A DNA stretch of 64,000 bases from Sebaldella termitidis ATCC 33386 (GCF_000024405.1 NC_013517.1:620001-684000), one strand, 5' to 3'; shown: positions 28,855 to 37,126, numbered from the stretch's first letter. Notes: generated by a model not told the origin, from the sequence alone. Translations and numbers: made by a program.

Positions 28855-28881
28855 CTGTCTGAGATACAGGCAGTTTTTTTT
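28855..28881 (+). terminator. Terminator after nlpC gene
   Basis: CTGTCTG (28855-28861) pairs with CAGGCAG (28867-28873) with one G-U, then eight T. Confidence 0.75.
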
Positions 28882-28957
28882 ATAAAATTAAATATGATAA
28901 GATTACAAAGTAAATATGCTAGGATATAGGAGTAAAAAAATATATAAGGAGGGTAAA

Positions 28958-29557
28958 ATGACTGATAGACAAAGAAATACCCTAGTGGTCGGATGTATAA
29001 TTTTTGGTATTTTGGCTTTGGGGAGTGTTGGAACAGGAATAATAGTGACTGCCTTAGGTCAGACAGGGAATACGGCAAGAACAAGAACTGTACGTTCCAA
29101 TAGAACTGAAAAAGCAGCAAGTCAGCAGCAAAGCAGCAATGAAATACAGACAAAAGTATTTGAAGAAAAAGAAAGAATAGAGAAAAAAATACAAGAATAT
29201 GAGAATATCCACCTGCCTAACTGGTATAAACTTGTGGAAGCGCTGGAGACAAGCGATATTACTGATTCTTATAAATATGCAGAGACAGCTAAAAGGCAGA
29301 CAAAGGAAATTTTGGATGATATTCCCGATGTAGAATGGGGAAATACCGGTGATAAAGAATTTGATATACAATGCGAACAGTTGAGGAATAAAATGCTGGA
29401 GGTTTATACTGCCAAATACGAATCAATAGTAAAATTAATAATTTTTATAGAGAATCCTGATTCTCCCGAAAAAATGACCGAGGCAATAGTAGCCGTGGAA
29501 GAATCGGCAGATATATGGGAAGATTTTATAGATGAGGTTTCCGAAGTTATTTACTAA
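28958..29557 (+). CDS. Membrane-anchored helical protein of unknown function
   Basis: 199 residues, not recognised. One N-terminal membrane helix (TLVVGCIIFGILALGSVGTG to about residue 33), a Thr/Arg/Ser/Gln-rich linker, then an acidic helical domain with coiled-coil character (FEEKERIEKKIQEYENIH) and conserved-looking Trp residues (LPNWYKL, PDVEWGN, SADIWEDF). Likely an exported, anchored protein. Start 28958 is chosen for AAGGAGGG upstream. Single gene with terminator. Confidence 0.65.
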   Translation: MTDRQRNTLVVGCIIFGILALGSVGTGIIVTALGQTGNTARTRTVRSNRTEKAASQQQSSNEIQTKVFEEKERIEKKIQEYENIHLPNWYKLVEALETSDITDSYKYAETAKRQTKEILDDIPDVEWGNTGDKEFDIQCEQLRNKMLEVYTAKYESIVKLIIFIENPDSPEKMTEAIVAVEESADIWEDFIDEVSEVIY

Positions 29558-29580
29558 CTGCCAAAATATCTGCCTGGGAT

Positions 29581-29626
29581 AAAAAAAGAGATACAACGAC
29601 AAATCTGTCATTTTGTATCTCTTTAT
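29581..29626. terminator. Bidirectional terminator
   Basis: AAAGAGATACA (29585-29595) pairs with TGTATCTCTTT (29614-29624), A-rich on the left and T-containing on the right; serves the rightward helical protein gene and the leftward small lipoprotein gene. Confidence 0.8.
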
Positions 29627-29662
29627 AATATTCATAATTCTGGTAAAACTTGTTTTCAGCAT

Positions 29663-29791
29663 TTATTCCGCACTGTATCTTCTCATCATTTCCTCAGTTC
29701 TGTCTTCATCAGGATTAAAAGAAACAGAAGTACATGAAGTTACAAATAAAATTCCTGTTATAAGGGTAATCAGCATTATTGTTTTTTTCAT
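29663..29791 (-). CDS. 42-residue lipoprotein
   Basis: A short gene easily missed. AGGAGG lies six bases before ATG. The product starts MKKTIMLITLITGILF, a signal helix, and continues VTSC, a good lipobox with the lipidated Cys at residue 20. Mature peptide of 23 residues is acidic then basic (SFNPDEDRTEEMMRRYSAE). The family of tiny entericidin-like lipoproteins is comparable in size only; function unknown. Terminates at the shared hairpin at 29581-29626. Confidence 0.7.
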   Translation of the reverse strand: MKKTIMLITLITGILFVTSCTSVSFNPDEDRTEEMMRRYSAE

Positions 29792-29907
29792 ATTGTCCTC
29801 CTAATATTATAATAAAAATTATATTGTTGTTATTCTTTCCAAGTATTATTCTACAGGATAAATGTGTTAAAACAGTGTCAGAATTTAATTTTTTTAATAA
29901 AAAATGA

Positions 29908-30399
29908 TTATTTTTCTTTTGTAATAATGTGTTCAATTCTATCAGGAATTTTTGTAAGCTTTTCTTTGAAAAAAACAGGAAATACTTTTAATTTTTCTAA
30001 ACCGTCAATGGGTATCCAGTACATAAATTCCCTGCCTTCAAGGCAGCAGCTGTTACTGTTGAGCTTTTGGGTTCCCATAGGCTTCATCAAAAAGTAAAAG
30101 GCTGTCTCATGACATCGCAGCCCTTCAAATATACCATTGCCTGTAAAAAAGTTTTCATGAATGAATACCAGTCTGTCTACTTCATATTTTATGCCTGTTT
30201 CTTCATAAACCTCTCTTATAACAGCTTCCTCAGCTGTTTCGCCTAAATGAACCCCACCGCCTACCGAATAATAATAATCGGATTTTTCATTGCCTGCCAG
30301 CAGAATACAGTTATTTTCAATTATAATAGCTGCTGCCCGGTAACGAAACCAGTTTTTATCTCTTATAAAGCAGCAGTCGAGAGCTGTGTCATTTTCCAT
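29908..30399 (-). CDS. Nudix hydrolase
   Basis: 163 residues. Nudix box GGGVHLGETAEEAVIREVYE (residues about 46-65) followed by ETG, with the metal-binding Glu residues in place; hydrolyses nucleoside diphosphate derivatives. N-terminal FRYRAAAIIIENNCILLAG is the first beta strands. GGAGG precedes the ATG. Substrate unknown. Its leader holds an inverted repeat GGATAT/ATATCC (30454-30477). Confidence 0.88.
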   Translation of the reverse strand: MENDTALDCCFIRDKNWFRYRAAAIIIENNCILLAGNEKSDYYYSVGGGVHLGETAEEAVIREVYEETGIKYEVDRLVFIHENFFTGNGIFEGLRCHETAFYFLMKPMGTQKLNSNSCCLEGREFMYWIPIDGLEKLKVFPVFFKEKLTKIPDRIEHIITKEK

Positions 30400-30509
30400 A
30401 TGAAACCTCCGTAATTTTATAAATTTCTAAAATTATTATTTTTGTGTAGAACTGGATATATTGAATTTAACATATCCGCCAGTCTAAAGTAAATGCAGAA
30501 AAATAAAAA

Positions 30510-30540
30510 AGACTGTTTCATATCTAAAATGAAACAGTCT
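30510..30540 (-). terminator. Terminator of AKR-nitroreductase operon
   Basis: AGACTGTTTCAT (30510-30521) pairs with ATGAAACAGTCT (30529-30540); the minus strand continues with TTTTTTATTTTT. Confidence 0.9.
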
Positions 30541-30560
30541 AAAAGTTGACCAATAAAATA

Positions 30561-31061
30561 CTAGTATTTGTCCCAGTGAACAGCTGCCTCCTTATAACGG
30601 TCGGTAAAAGTATTTTTTTTATTGGAATAACCAAAACATACCACAGCAAAAGGCATTATATTATCAGGAAGACCAAAAATATCTTTCAAAGAGTCAATGC
30701 GTTCCTGTGTAGGATGAACACCAAGCCATACTCCGCCAAGACCTTCCTTTACAATTTGCAGCAGCATATTCTGCGTACATGCACCCATATCCTGCTGCCA
30801 TTTATCAGGAACAGTCATTTTGTCCTTGTTTCCAAGCAATACAATTAAAACGGCAGCTTTGGCAGCCAGCTTTGAAAAAGGACTCATTTGGGAAACTTTT
30901 TCTTTATCCTCCTGTGATGTGACAACTATGAATTCCCATGCCTGCTGATTTCTGGCACTTGGAGCCTGCATGCCTGCTCTCAGAATCTGTTCTATTTTTT
31001 CATTTTCGACAGGCTTATCCAGAAACTCTCTTATGCTTCTTCTTACAAAAATACTGTTCAT
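30561..31061 (-). CDS. Nitroreductase-family flavoprotein
   Basis: 166 residues, FMN-dependent oxidoreductase. VRRSIREFLDKPVENEKIE and the FMN-contacting APSARNQQAWEFIVV are classic; EGLGGVWLGV is the second FMN segment. Short subtype often annotated as NADH-dependent nitroreductase; physiological substrate unknown. 11 bases downstream of an aldo/keto reductase gene with AGGAGG before its ATG, so the two form an operon for reductive handling of carbonyl or nitro compounds (inference). Confidence 0.9.
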   Translation of the reverse strand: MNSIFVRRSIREFLDKPVENEKIEQILRAGMQAPSARNQQAWEFIVVTSQEDKEKVSQMSPFSKLAAKAAVLIVLLGNKDKMTVPDKWQQDMGACTQNMLLQIVKEGLGGVWLGVHPTQERIDSLKDIFGLPDNIMPFAVVCFGYSNKKNTFTDRYKEAAVHWDKY

Positions 31062-31072
31062 TTCTTCACCTC

Positions 31073-31876
31073 CTAAATATTATCCGGATCACGTCCTATT
31101 CTTATACCGGTATTTAACTCAGCTATTTTTTTCATGTCCTCATTATCAAGCTCAAAGTCAAATACATTTAAGTTATCTTTTATTCTTTGCTCATGGGTAG
31201 ACTTAGGGATAGTGACTACTCCGTTCTGTACTGCCCATCTTATACCGATTTGTGAAACAGTTTTGTTATGTTTTTGAGCAATTTCTTTTATAAGCTCTTT
31301 GTCAAAAATCTGCCCCTGCATAAGAGAACCCCAGGCTTCTGTTAAAATTCCTTTTTTTGTACAATAATTTCGAAGTGCTTCCTGCGGGAACTGAGGATGA
31401 AGCTCTACCTGATTTATCATAGGAGTTATCTCAGCATCTGTAAGCAGATCATCCAAATGGTGTTCTTTAAAATTACTTACGCCTATTGCCTTCACTCTTC
31501 CGTCTTTATAGAGTTTTTCCATAGCTTTCCATGATTCTTTGTTTTTATTCTTAGGCCAGTGGATAAGATACAGATCAAGGTAATCCGTGCCAAGTTTTTT
31601 CAGGGATACATCGAAGGCTTTCAATGTGCTGTCATAGCCCTGATCATCATTCCAGAGTTTGCTTGTAAGAAATATTTCATTTCTCGGGATGCCGGATTCT
31701 TTAATTCCGAGTCCTACTCCGTCTTCATTTCTGTATACAGCAGCAGTATCGATATGTCTGTAGCCAGCAGCCAGTGCATATTTCACACTTTGGGCAGCTA
31801 TGTCATCCGGTATTTTGAATGTACCAAAACCTATCTGGGGTATTTCGACACCATTTGCCATTTTTAAACTGATCAT
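31073..31876 (-). CDS. Aldo/keto reductase, AKR5-like
   Basis: 267 residues, NADPH-dependent, close to the 2,5-diketo-D-gluconate reductase/YvgN group. Catalytic tetrad: Asp in YRHIDTAAVYRNE with Tyr, Lys in LTSKLWN, His in LIHWP. IPKSTHEQRI is the cofactor phosphate site near the C-terminus. Preceded by AAAGGAG. First gene of the pair with the nitroreductase. Different subfamily from the reductase at 3.6-4.6 kb. Confidence 0.92.
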   Translation of the reverse strand: MISLKMANGVEIPQIGFGTFKIPDDIAAQSVKYALAAGYRHIDTAAVYRNEDGVGLGIKESGIPRNEIFLTSKLWNDDQGYDSTLKAFDVSLKKLGTDYLDLYLIHWPKNKNKESWKAMEKLYKDGRVKAIGVSNFKEHHLDDLLTDAEITPMINQVELHPQFPQEALRNYCTKKGILTEAWGSLMQGQIFDKELIKEIAQKHNKTVSQIGIRWAVQNGVVTIPKSTHEQRIKDNLNVFDFELDNEDMKKIAELNTGIRIGRDPDNI

Positions 31877-31918
31877 TTGCTAATCACTCCTTTGCGGTCT
31901 TTTGTAATTTATATCTCT

Positions 31919-31967
31919 CCTGTTTTATTAAGTATTGCCGGAAACTGTGTAAGTATTATAAAACAGG
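31919..31967. promoter_or_regulatory. 10-bp inverted repeat between gpmA and AKR
   Basis: CCTGTTTTAT (31919-31928) and ATAAAACAGG (31958-31967) are exact inverse copies 29 bases apart. A minus-strand TTACAC-16-TAATAA lies between them, so this may be an operator of the AKR-nitroreductase operon; it could also stem the end of gpmA, though there is no T-tract. Confidence 0.4.
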
Positions 31968-31970
31968 GGT

Positions 31971-32660
31971 TTAATCTTCAAGGTAATATTTTTTCAAAAC
32001 TTTAAAATTATCATCAAGTTCATAAATAAGAGGAACACCTGTAGGTATTTCCAAATCCATGATCTCGTCATCGCTTATATTCTCGAGATACTTTGCCAAG
32101 GCACGAAGACTGTTTCCATGCGCTGCAATAACTACTTTTTTTCCTGATTTCAGTGCAGGGGCAATTTCGTCTTCCCAGTAAGGCATCACTCTTTCAAGGG
32201 TTACTTTCAGATTTTCTCCTGAAGGTAAAATACGGGAATCCAATCCTTCATATCTCCTGTCAAATTTTGACTGTCTTTCATCATTTTCGTCTAAAAGCGG
32301 AGGGAGTACATCATAACTTCGACGCCATATATGAACCTGCTCGTCACCGTATTTTTCCGCTGTCTGAGCCTTATTAAGCCCCTGAAGAGCTCCGTAGTGT
32401 CTTTCATTCAGACGCCATGATTTATAAACCGGTATCCACAGCTGGTCAGTTTCATTTAAAACAAAGTAAAGTGTTCGAATTGCTCTTTTTAAAACAGAAG
32501 TGTAAGCCACGTCAAAAGTAAAATTGTGTTTTTTTAGCAGCTGTCCGGCTTTAATAGCTTCATTTATACCTTCATCGGATAAATCAACGTCAGTCCAGCC
32601 TGTGAAAAGATTCTTTTTATTCCACTCACTTTGACCATGACGAATAAAAACTAAATACAT
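31971..32660 (-). CDS. gpmA: 2,3-bisphosphoglycerate-dependent phosphoglycerate mutase
   Basis: 229 residues, full length. Interconverts 3- and 2-phosphoglycerate in glycolysis. Phosphohistidine motif [10 protein letters not shown] near the start, [16 protein letters not shown], and the second His in [19 protein letters not shown] lies before the ATG. Cytosolic, monocistronic. Confidence 0.96.
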   Translation of the reverse strand: MYLVFIRHGQSEWNKKNLFTGWTDVDLSDEGINEAIKAGQLLKKHNFTFDVAYTSVLKRAIRTLYFVLNETDQLWIPVYKSWRLNERHYGALQGLNKAQTAEKYGDEQVHIWRRSYDVLPPLLDENDERQSKFDRRYEGLDSRILPSGENLKVTLERVMPYWEDEIAPALKSGKKVVIAAHGNSLRALAKYLENISDDEIMDLEIPTGVPLIYELDDNFKVLKKYYLED

Positions 32661-32969
32661 AATTGTTCCTCCTTAAATAAGTTAAAGAAAATTATAGAAA
32701 AAAGCCTCTATATATAATATATTTTAACATGAAACCACAAACTTGTATATAGAAAATTCCCTTCCAAATCTCCTAAAGGATATATAATTTATATTATATG
32801 AAATAGGTTTTCTGCCTTGTGTTTCCTAATATCATTTTATCTTTTGTAAAATTTTTTGAATGAAGAAATAAATTATAATCACATAAAAAATATAAAAATC
32901 TTTATTTATCGTTTATTTACTTGAGAAAAAATAAAATATAGACATAAAAAAAATAATTCAAAAACTTCA
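32661..32969. other. Divergent AT-rich spacer upstream of gpmA and the lipoprotein gene
   Basis: About 310 bases with no gene. It must hold the gpmA promoter; a minus-strand TTGTGG-17-TTATAT near 32720-32750 is a weak candidate. No hairpins of note. Confidence 0.4.
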
Positions 32970-32998
32970 TTGAAATAGATAGTTAATTATGATATAAT
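32970..32998 (+). promoter_or_regulatory. Promoter of the lipoprotein gene
   Basis: TTGAAA (32970-32975), 17-base spacer, TATAAT (32993-32998). Confidence 0.75.
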
Positions 32999-33040
32999 TT
33001 TGTCGTTATTAGAATTAAAATTATTTGGAGGTAATAAAAA

Positions 33041-33448
33041 ATGAAAAAAATGTTATTAGTTTTATTAACTTTAGGAGTTATTTTTTCATGCGGGAAGAAA
33101 GAAGAGCCTAAAGCTGATGATGCAGCTACTGAAACACAAACAGAAACTACAGCAGAGCCTGCTAAAGAAGATGCAGCAGCAACTGAAGGAGCTACATTCA
33201 AAGATGCAGAAGTACAAAAATATGTTGATGACTATAAAGCTTATATTAAAGAAGTTTCAGAAGCTGTCGCAGCAAATGATGCAACTAAAATTGCAGATCT
33301 AGGAACTAAAGCACAAGAATGGGCTACAAAATCTCAAGAAATTACAACTAAATTAGCTAATGATCCTGAAGAAGCTAAGAAATTCGGAGAAGAATTAACA
33401 AGATTAAGTCAAGAATATGCTGATGAAATGGCTAAAATGGCAAAGTAA
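33041..33448 (+). CDS. Alanine/glutamate-rich lipoprotein
   Basis: 135 residues. Signal MKKMLLVLLTLGVIFSC with Cys17 as the lipidated residue. Then a 35-residue low-complexity Ala/Thr/Glu linker and a helical domain (about residues 50-135) of repeating Ala, Lys and Glu. No enzyme motif; looks like an abundant structural surface or periplasmic lipoprotein. Codons favour A/T-ending forms (GCA, GCT, GAA), as in highly expressed genes, and it has a strong promoter, GGAGG site and terminator. Family not recognised. Confidence 0.8.
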   Translation: MKKMLLVLLTLGVIFSCGKKEEPKADDAATETQTETTAEPAKEDAAATEGATFKDAEVQKYVDDYKAYIKEVSEAVAANDATKIADLGTKAQEWATKSQEITTKLANDPEEAKKFGEELTRLSQEYADEMAKMAK

Positions 33449-33465
33449 TAATTATAAAAGAAAAG

Positions 33466-33495
33466 AAAGAACTGTTTACGGACAGTTCTTTTTTC
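33466..33495 (+). terminator. Terminator of the lipoprotein gene
   Basis: AAAGAACTGT (33466-33475) pairs with ACAGTTCTTT (33482-33491), then T run. Confidence 0.9.
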
Positions 33496-33542
33496 TATAT
33501 ATCGAAATATAATTTAATAAAATAAGCTGGGAGAAGGAGAAT

Positions 33543-33863
33543 ATGAGAACAAATGAAAAAAAATAAAGTTTTGAGAATAAATGTAAGCTGTTTATAGATG
33601 CTTTTTTGGATTTTAATGAAACAGTAAGGTCAAATGAAGGACTAAATGAAACAAAGCTTGAAAATGTCTGTGCTCTGCTGGAGAATTTGAAAATAGAAAT
33701 ACAGGAAAGAAAATCAGTACCGTTAAATATAGCAGATGTATTTATAGATTTGTACAGTTCTATAGAAGCTTCGGCGTACAGACATGAAGAGGAAATGAAA
33801 AATAAAATTCTTTTAGCTGCGGATAAGCTGGCAGATACAGCCAGAAGCGTAGTTTGTGAATAA
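33543..33863 (+). pseudogene. Small helical protein gene interrupted by an in-frame stop
   Basis: AGAAGGAG just before ATG at 33543 opens a frame that reads MRTNEKK and stops at TAA (33564-33566), then continues open in the same frame with SFENKCKLFIDAFLDFNETV and ends at 33863. Together it would be a 106-residue acidic helical protein (LENVCALLENLKIEIQERK, SAYRHEEEMKNKILLAADKL). One substitution (for example CAA to TAA) explains the break; adding or removing one A in the preceding A8 run would not restore the frame. Re-initiation at TTG 33606 (85 residues) is possible but has no ribosome site. Family not recognised. Confidence 0.6.
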
Positions 33864-33984
33864 AAAAATACTTTGTTTATACAGATATAATGAATTGATA
33901 TTTTCATGAAACAGTGTTATTTATTCAGTTATAGCAGATAAACCGCAAAATTTAATAAATAAAAAAGACCGGCTAGATTCCGAT

Positions 33985-34225
33985 CTTCTTTAAAATAAGG
34001 GGAGAATGAAGAAAAAATTATTTCTTTATTTGTTAGTATTATAGTCTAAAAAACTTAGATTACGCTTATTTTATTCTTTATTTTAATTTTGATTTTTAAA
34101 ATAAATAACTGCTGAAAAAATCAGCAGCTATTAAGGGGGTTATGAAGAAAAATATTCTTTTTATTGGTATGCTGTAATTATAAAACTGACAGCTTAGATT
34201 GTTCTTATATTTTTCTTTATATTTG
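33985..34225 (+). repeat. Imperfect tandem duplication with strong ribosome sites and tiny frames
   Basis: Two diverged copies about 137 bases apart. Copy 1: AAGGGGAG, ATG at 34006, MKKKLFLYLLVL then TAG at 34042-34044, and ACTTAGATTACGCTTATTTT at 34053. Copy 2: AAGGGGG, ATG at 34142, MKKNILFIGML then TAA at 34175-34177, and GCTTAGATTGTTCTTAT at 34192. Each copy is preceded by a hairpin (33967-33990 imperfect; CTGCTGA/TCAGCAG at 34109-34127). The frames look like the first part of a signal peptide. Probably decayed small exported-peptide genes, or leader-peptide units. Confidence 0.45.
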
Positions 34226-34262
34226 TTGTCAATTAAATATGAGTCTTCAAATGAAAATGCAC

Positions 34263-34291
34263 TTTCAGAAATTTGATATTTGTAGTAAAAT
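34263..34291 (+). promoter_or_regulatory. Putative promoter of yaaA
   Basis: TTTCAG (34263-34268), 17-base spacer, TAAAAT (34286-34291), 35 bases before the start codon. Confidence 0.5.
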
Positions 34292-34325
34292 ATAAGCGTA
34301 ATTATAATATGTGAAGAGGTGAGAC

Positions 34326-35039
34326 ATGAAGATAATACTATCTCCGAGTAAAACACAGAAAATCAAAAAAATAAATGGCTTTGATCTAAAAGATATAATG
34401 TATGGAGAGCATACAGCCGGACTTGTAAATATTCTAAAGGGTCTTTCAGGCAAGAAACTGAAAAGAATAATGAAGACGAGTGATAAATTAACAGAAGAGA
34501 TACTGGACACTTATTGTAATTTTTATGAAAATGAACGCGGACATGCAGCAGCGAGCTATACAGGTGTTGCATTCAGGGCACTGGACACGGAAAACCTTTC
34601 GGATAAGGATATTGAGTATTTGGAAAAGTCTGTGGTAATCCTGTCAGCCTTATACGGAGTACTGACACCTCTGACTGGAATACAGCCTTACAGACTGGAC
34701 ATGACCATGTCTGTGCTGGACAAAAAGTCACTATATGAATACTGGAAGGAATGTATTGATAAATATTTTGAAAAAGAAGACTTGATAATAAATCTTGCTT
34801 CAAAGGAGTTTTCAAAAATGATAAAAAAACCTCTGACAGATATAGAATTCTACGAAATGAAAAACGGAAGTCCTGTTCAGGTAAGTACGAATTCCAAAAA
34901 AGCAAGAGGTGAGATGGCGAGGCATATAATTACACAAAAGATATCATCAAAAGAAAAAATAAAAGAGATTAGTTTTGGCGGTTATAAATTTGATAAAAAT
35001 GCTTCCGGGGAAAACAAGCTTGTTTTTATAAAGAGTTAA
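34326..35039 (+). CDS. yaaA: YaaA-family peroxide-stress protein
   Basis: 237 residues, cytosolic, DUF328/UPF0246 family. Clear family marks: LSPSKTQKI at the N-terminus, FRALDTENL, VVILSALYGVLTPLTGIQPY, LDMTM and INLASKEFSK. In E. coli YaaA lowers free iron under peroxide stress; the protein binds DNA in vitro. Function here is inferred from the family. GAGGTGAG lies before the ATG. Single gene. Confidence 0.93.
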   Translation: MKIILSPSKTQKIKKINGFDLKDIMYGEHTAGLVNILKGLSGKKLKRIMKTSDKLTEEILDTYCNFYENERGHAAASYTGVAFRALDTENLSDKDIEYLEKSVVILSALYGVLTPLTGIQPYRLDMTMSVLDKKSLYEYWKECIDKYFEKEDLIINLASKEFSKMIKKPLTDIEFYEMKNGSPVQVSTNSKKARGEMARHIITQKISSKEKIKEISFGGYKFDKNASGENKLVFIKS

Positions 35040-35118
35040 TGCAGTAAGATGAGATAATATTGCTGCGGCTGTTTTTCAAATTATTCTGATATTTTTGATT
35101 TCCGGGAAATTTATTAAT

Positions 35119-35158
35119 ATGACATGGTGTTGTCATCATAGAGAAGATAGAATATAAA
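35119..35158 (+). promoter_or_regulatory. Promoter with inverted repeat over the -35
   Basis: TTGTCA (35130-35135), 17-base spacer, TATAAA (35153-35158). ATGACA (35119-35124) and TGTCAT (35131-35136) are inverse copies covering the -35, suggesting transcriptional control of the GyrI-like gene. Confidence 0.5.
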
Positions 35159-35216
35159 TAGATTAATATAGATCTGACTGATTATGTATAGGACATTATA
35201 CCGGAGGTGTGAAATT

Positions 35217-35840
35217 GTGAAATATGAATGGAAAAAGCAGGAAAAGGAAATCTACCTGCCGAAAGGAAAGCCGGAACAGATATTTATAAAAAAATTTCGT
35301 TATCTGACTCTTGAAGGAAGCGGAAATCCTAATGAAAGCCTTTTTTCTGAACTGACAGGAGCTCTTTTTTCACTGTCTTACACATTGAAAATGCTGCCCA
35401 AAAAAGGAATAACACCGGATGGCTATTTTGATTATGCGGTATATCCTCTTGAGGGAATATGGGATTTAGATATAGACAGTGACTTTGACGAAACAAAACT
35501 TGATAAGAATAAACTGGTCTATAAAATAATGATAAGACAGCCGGATTTTATAAATAAAGAAATTATAGAAACAGCGGCAGAAATTTTGAAAAAGAAAAAA
35601 ACAGTCATGTATATTGATAAAATAAAATTTGAAGAGATAGAGGACGGTCTTGCTGTACAGATGATGCATACAGGTTCTTATGACAGTGAAACCGAGAGTT
35701 TTGAAAAAATGAAGAATTTTTGTCTGGAAAATAAATTAAATATACGAAGCAAGGCGCATAAAGAAATATACATATCAAATCCAGAAAGAACGGCACCGGA
35801 AAAGCTAAAAACCGTACTCAGATATTTTGTGAAAAAATAA
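35217..35840 (+). CDS. GyrI-like small-molecule-binding domain protein
   Basis: 207 residues with a GTG start nine bases after GGAGG. The sequence fits the GyrI-like/SOUL-like ligand-binding fold used as sensor domain of BmrR-type regulators, here without DNA-binding part: KFRYLTLEGSGNPNES, YTLKMLPKKG, YPLEGIWDL, and VQMMHTGSYDSETESFEKM near residue 145. These stand-alone proteins bind or hydrolyse small hydrophobic compounds; precise role unknown. Convergent with the uracil permease across a shared terminator. Confidence 0.8.
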   Translation: MKYEWKKQEKEIYLPKGKPEQIFIKKFRYLTLEGSGNPNESLFSELTGALFSLSYTLKMLPKKGITPDGYFDYAVYPLEGIWDLDIDSDFDETKLDKNKLVYKIMIRQPDFINKEIIETAAEILKKKKTVMYIDKIKFEEIEDGLAVQMMHTGSYDSETESFEKMKNFCLENKLNIRSKAHKEIYISNPERTAPEKLKTVLRYFVKK

Positions 35841-35850
35841 CAATATATAA

Positions 35851-35907
35851 AAAAATCTCCCTTTTAAAAGAGCTTTTACAGCAGGCTGTTTTATCAGGGA
35901 GATTTTT
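35851..35907. terminator. Bidirectional terminator with long stem
   Basis: AAAAATCTCCCT (35851-35862) pairs with AGGGAGATTTTT (35896-35907); between them AAAAGAGC/GCTGTTTT pairs weakly. T-rich on both strands. Confidence 0.85.
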
Positions 35908-35914
35908 ACCGCTT

Positions 35915-37126
35915 TTAGATATCTGACGGAAGAAGTTTATTCAAAATTACTCCGAATAATGCTGAAACAGCCAGTCCAGATACAGAAACCGTATTCCAGA
36001 TAACAATGTTGTCAATGGAAATTCCCAAAACCAGAATAAGGGATGATAAAATCAGGTTTCTTGAATGGCTGAAATCAAGATTGGCGTCAATAAGCGTACG
36101 GACACCTATAGAAGCTATCATACCAAACAGAATGATAGAAACACCGCCCATAACAGGCTGCGGCACGGTCTGAAGTACTGCGCCGAATTTTCCCATTATA
36201 CTGAGGAATATGGAATAACATGCAGCAATTCTGAGTATTGAAGGATCATAAACCTTTGTTACTGCAAGAACTCCTGTATTTTCCCCGTATGTAGTATTAG
36301 CAGGTCCGCCTATAAGACCGGCAGCAATTGTTGCCAGTCCGTCACCAAGCATAGTTCTGTGGATTCCGGGATTTTTGAAAAAATCTTTTCCTACTACTGC
36401 CCCGTTTGTGGTAATATCTCCGATATGCTCTATAAATACTACAAAGGCAATAGGAGCTATAGCTATTACCGAGCTGAGCCTGAATACAGGTACAGCAGTA
36501 AGGTCGCTCAGAGCCTCTTTGGAAAAACCGATCCAGTTTGCAGCATGAATGGGAGTAAAGTCTATTATCCCGAAGCACATGGAAACCAGATATCCTACAA
36601 TTACCGAGATAAGAATGGGAACCAGTTTGAAAAATGATTTCCCGAGTATTGAGACTACTATCATTGTAACGAGTACTGACAGGGCTATAATAAGACTTTT
36701 TACCTCGAATTTTCCGTCGGAATATCCGGACATGGAGAGTGCCACAGGGCTCATTCTAAGACCTATGACCATGATGATAGGGCCTGTTATTATAGGCGGG
36801 AAAAATGATTTTACTTTCTCTACGCCGAATACCTTGATAATGATACTCATAAAGACATATACAAAGCCTGCACATATAACGCCGCCTTTTACCGCACCAA
36901 TACCATCCTGCTTAAGTACAAGAGTAAGAGCACCGATAAAAGCGAAGCTGGAACCTAAAAATACTGGTACGATCCGTTTGCTGACAAGATGGAAAATCAG
37001 AGTTCCCAAACCGGCTGCCAGCAGAGCAAGAGAAGGATTGAGACCTGTAAGAAAAGGAACTAGTACTGTTGCGCCAAACATGGCCAACACATGCTGTATA
37101 CCAAGAATAAGTTTTTTTGCATTCAT
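35915..37126 (-). CDS. uraA: Uracil permease, NCS2 family
   Basis: 403-residue inner-membrane H+:uracil symporter with about 12-14 hydrophobic segments. Family motifs: LGIQHVLAMFGATVLVP, FLGSSFAFIGAL, PPIITGPIIMVIGLRMSP, FIEHIGDITTNGAVVG (substrate Glu) and GGPANTTYGENTGVLA with the second conserved Glu. Start 37126 has GGGAGG upstream. It pairs functionally with upp at 47.9 kb for uracil salvage, though they are not adjacent here. Confidence 0.95.
   Translation of the reverse strand: MNAKKLILGIQHVLAMFGATVLVPFLTGLNPSLALLAAGLGTLIFHLVSKRIVPVFLGSSFAFIGALTLVLKQDGIGAVKGGVICAGFVYVFMSIIIKVFGVEKVKSFFPPIITGPIIMVIGLRMSPVALSMSGYSDGKFEVKSLIIALSVLVTMIVVSILGKSFFKLVPILISVIVGYLVSMCFGIIDFTPIHAANWIGFSKEALSDLTAVPVFRLSSVIAIAPIAFVVFIEHIGDITTNGAVVGKDFFKNPGIHRTMLGDGLATIAAGLIGGPANTTYGENTGVLAVTKVYDPSILRIAACYSIFLSIMGKFGAVLQTVPQPVMGGVSIILFGMIASIGVRTLIDANLDFSHSRNLILSSLILVLGISIDNIVIWNTVSVSGLAVSALFGVILNKLLPSDI

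Noticed and set aside
34096-34356. 86-codon leftward frame over the tandem repeat
   Set aside because: No ribosome site; it is the antisense of the repeat units and the start of yaaA.
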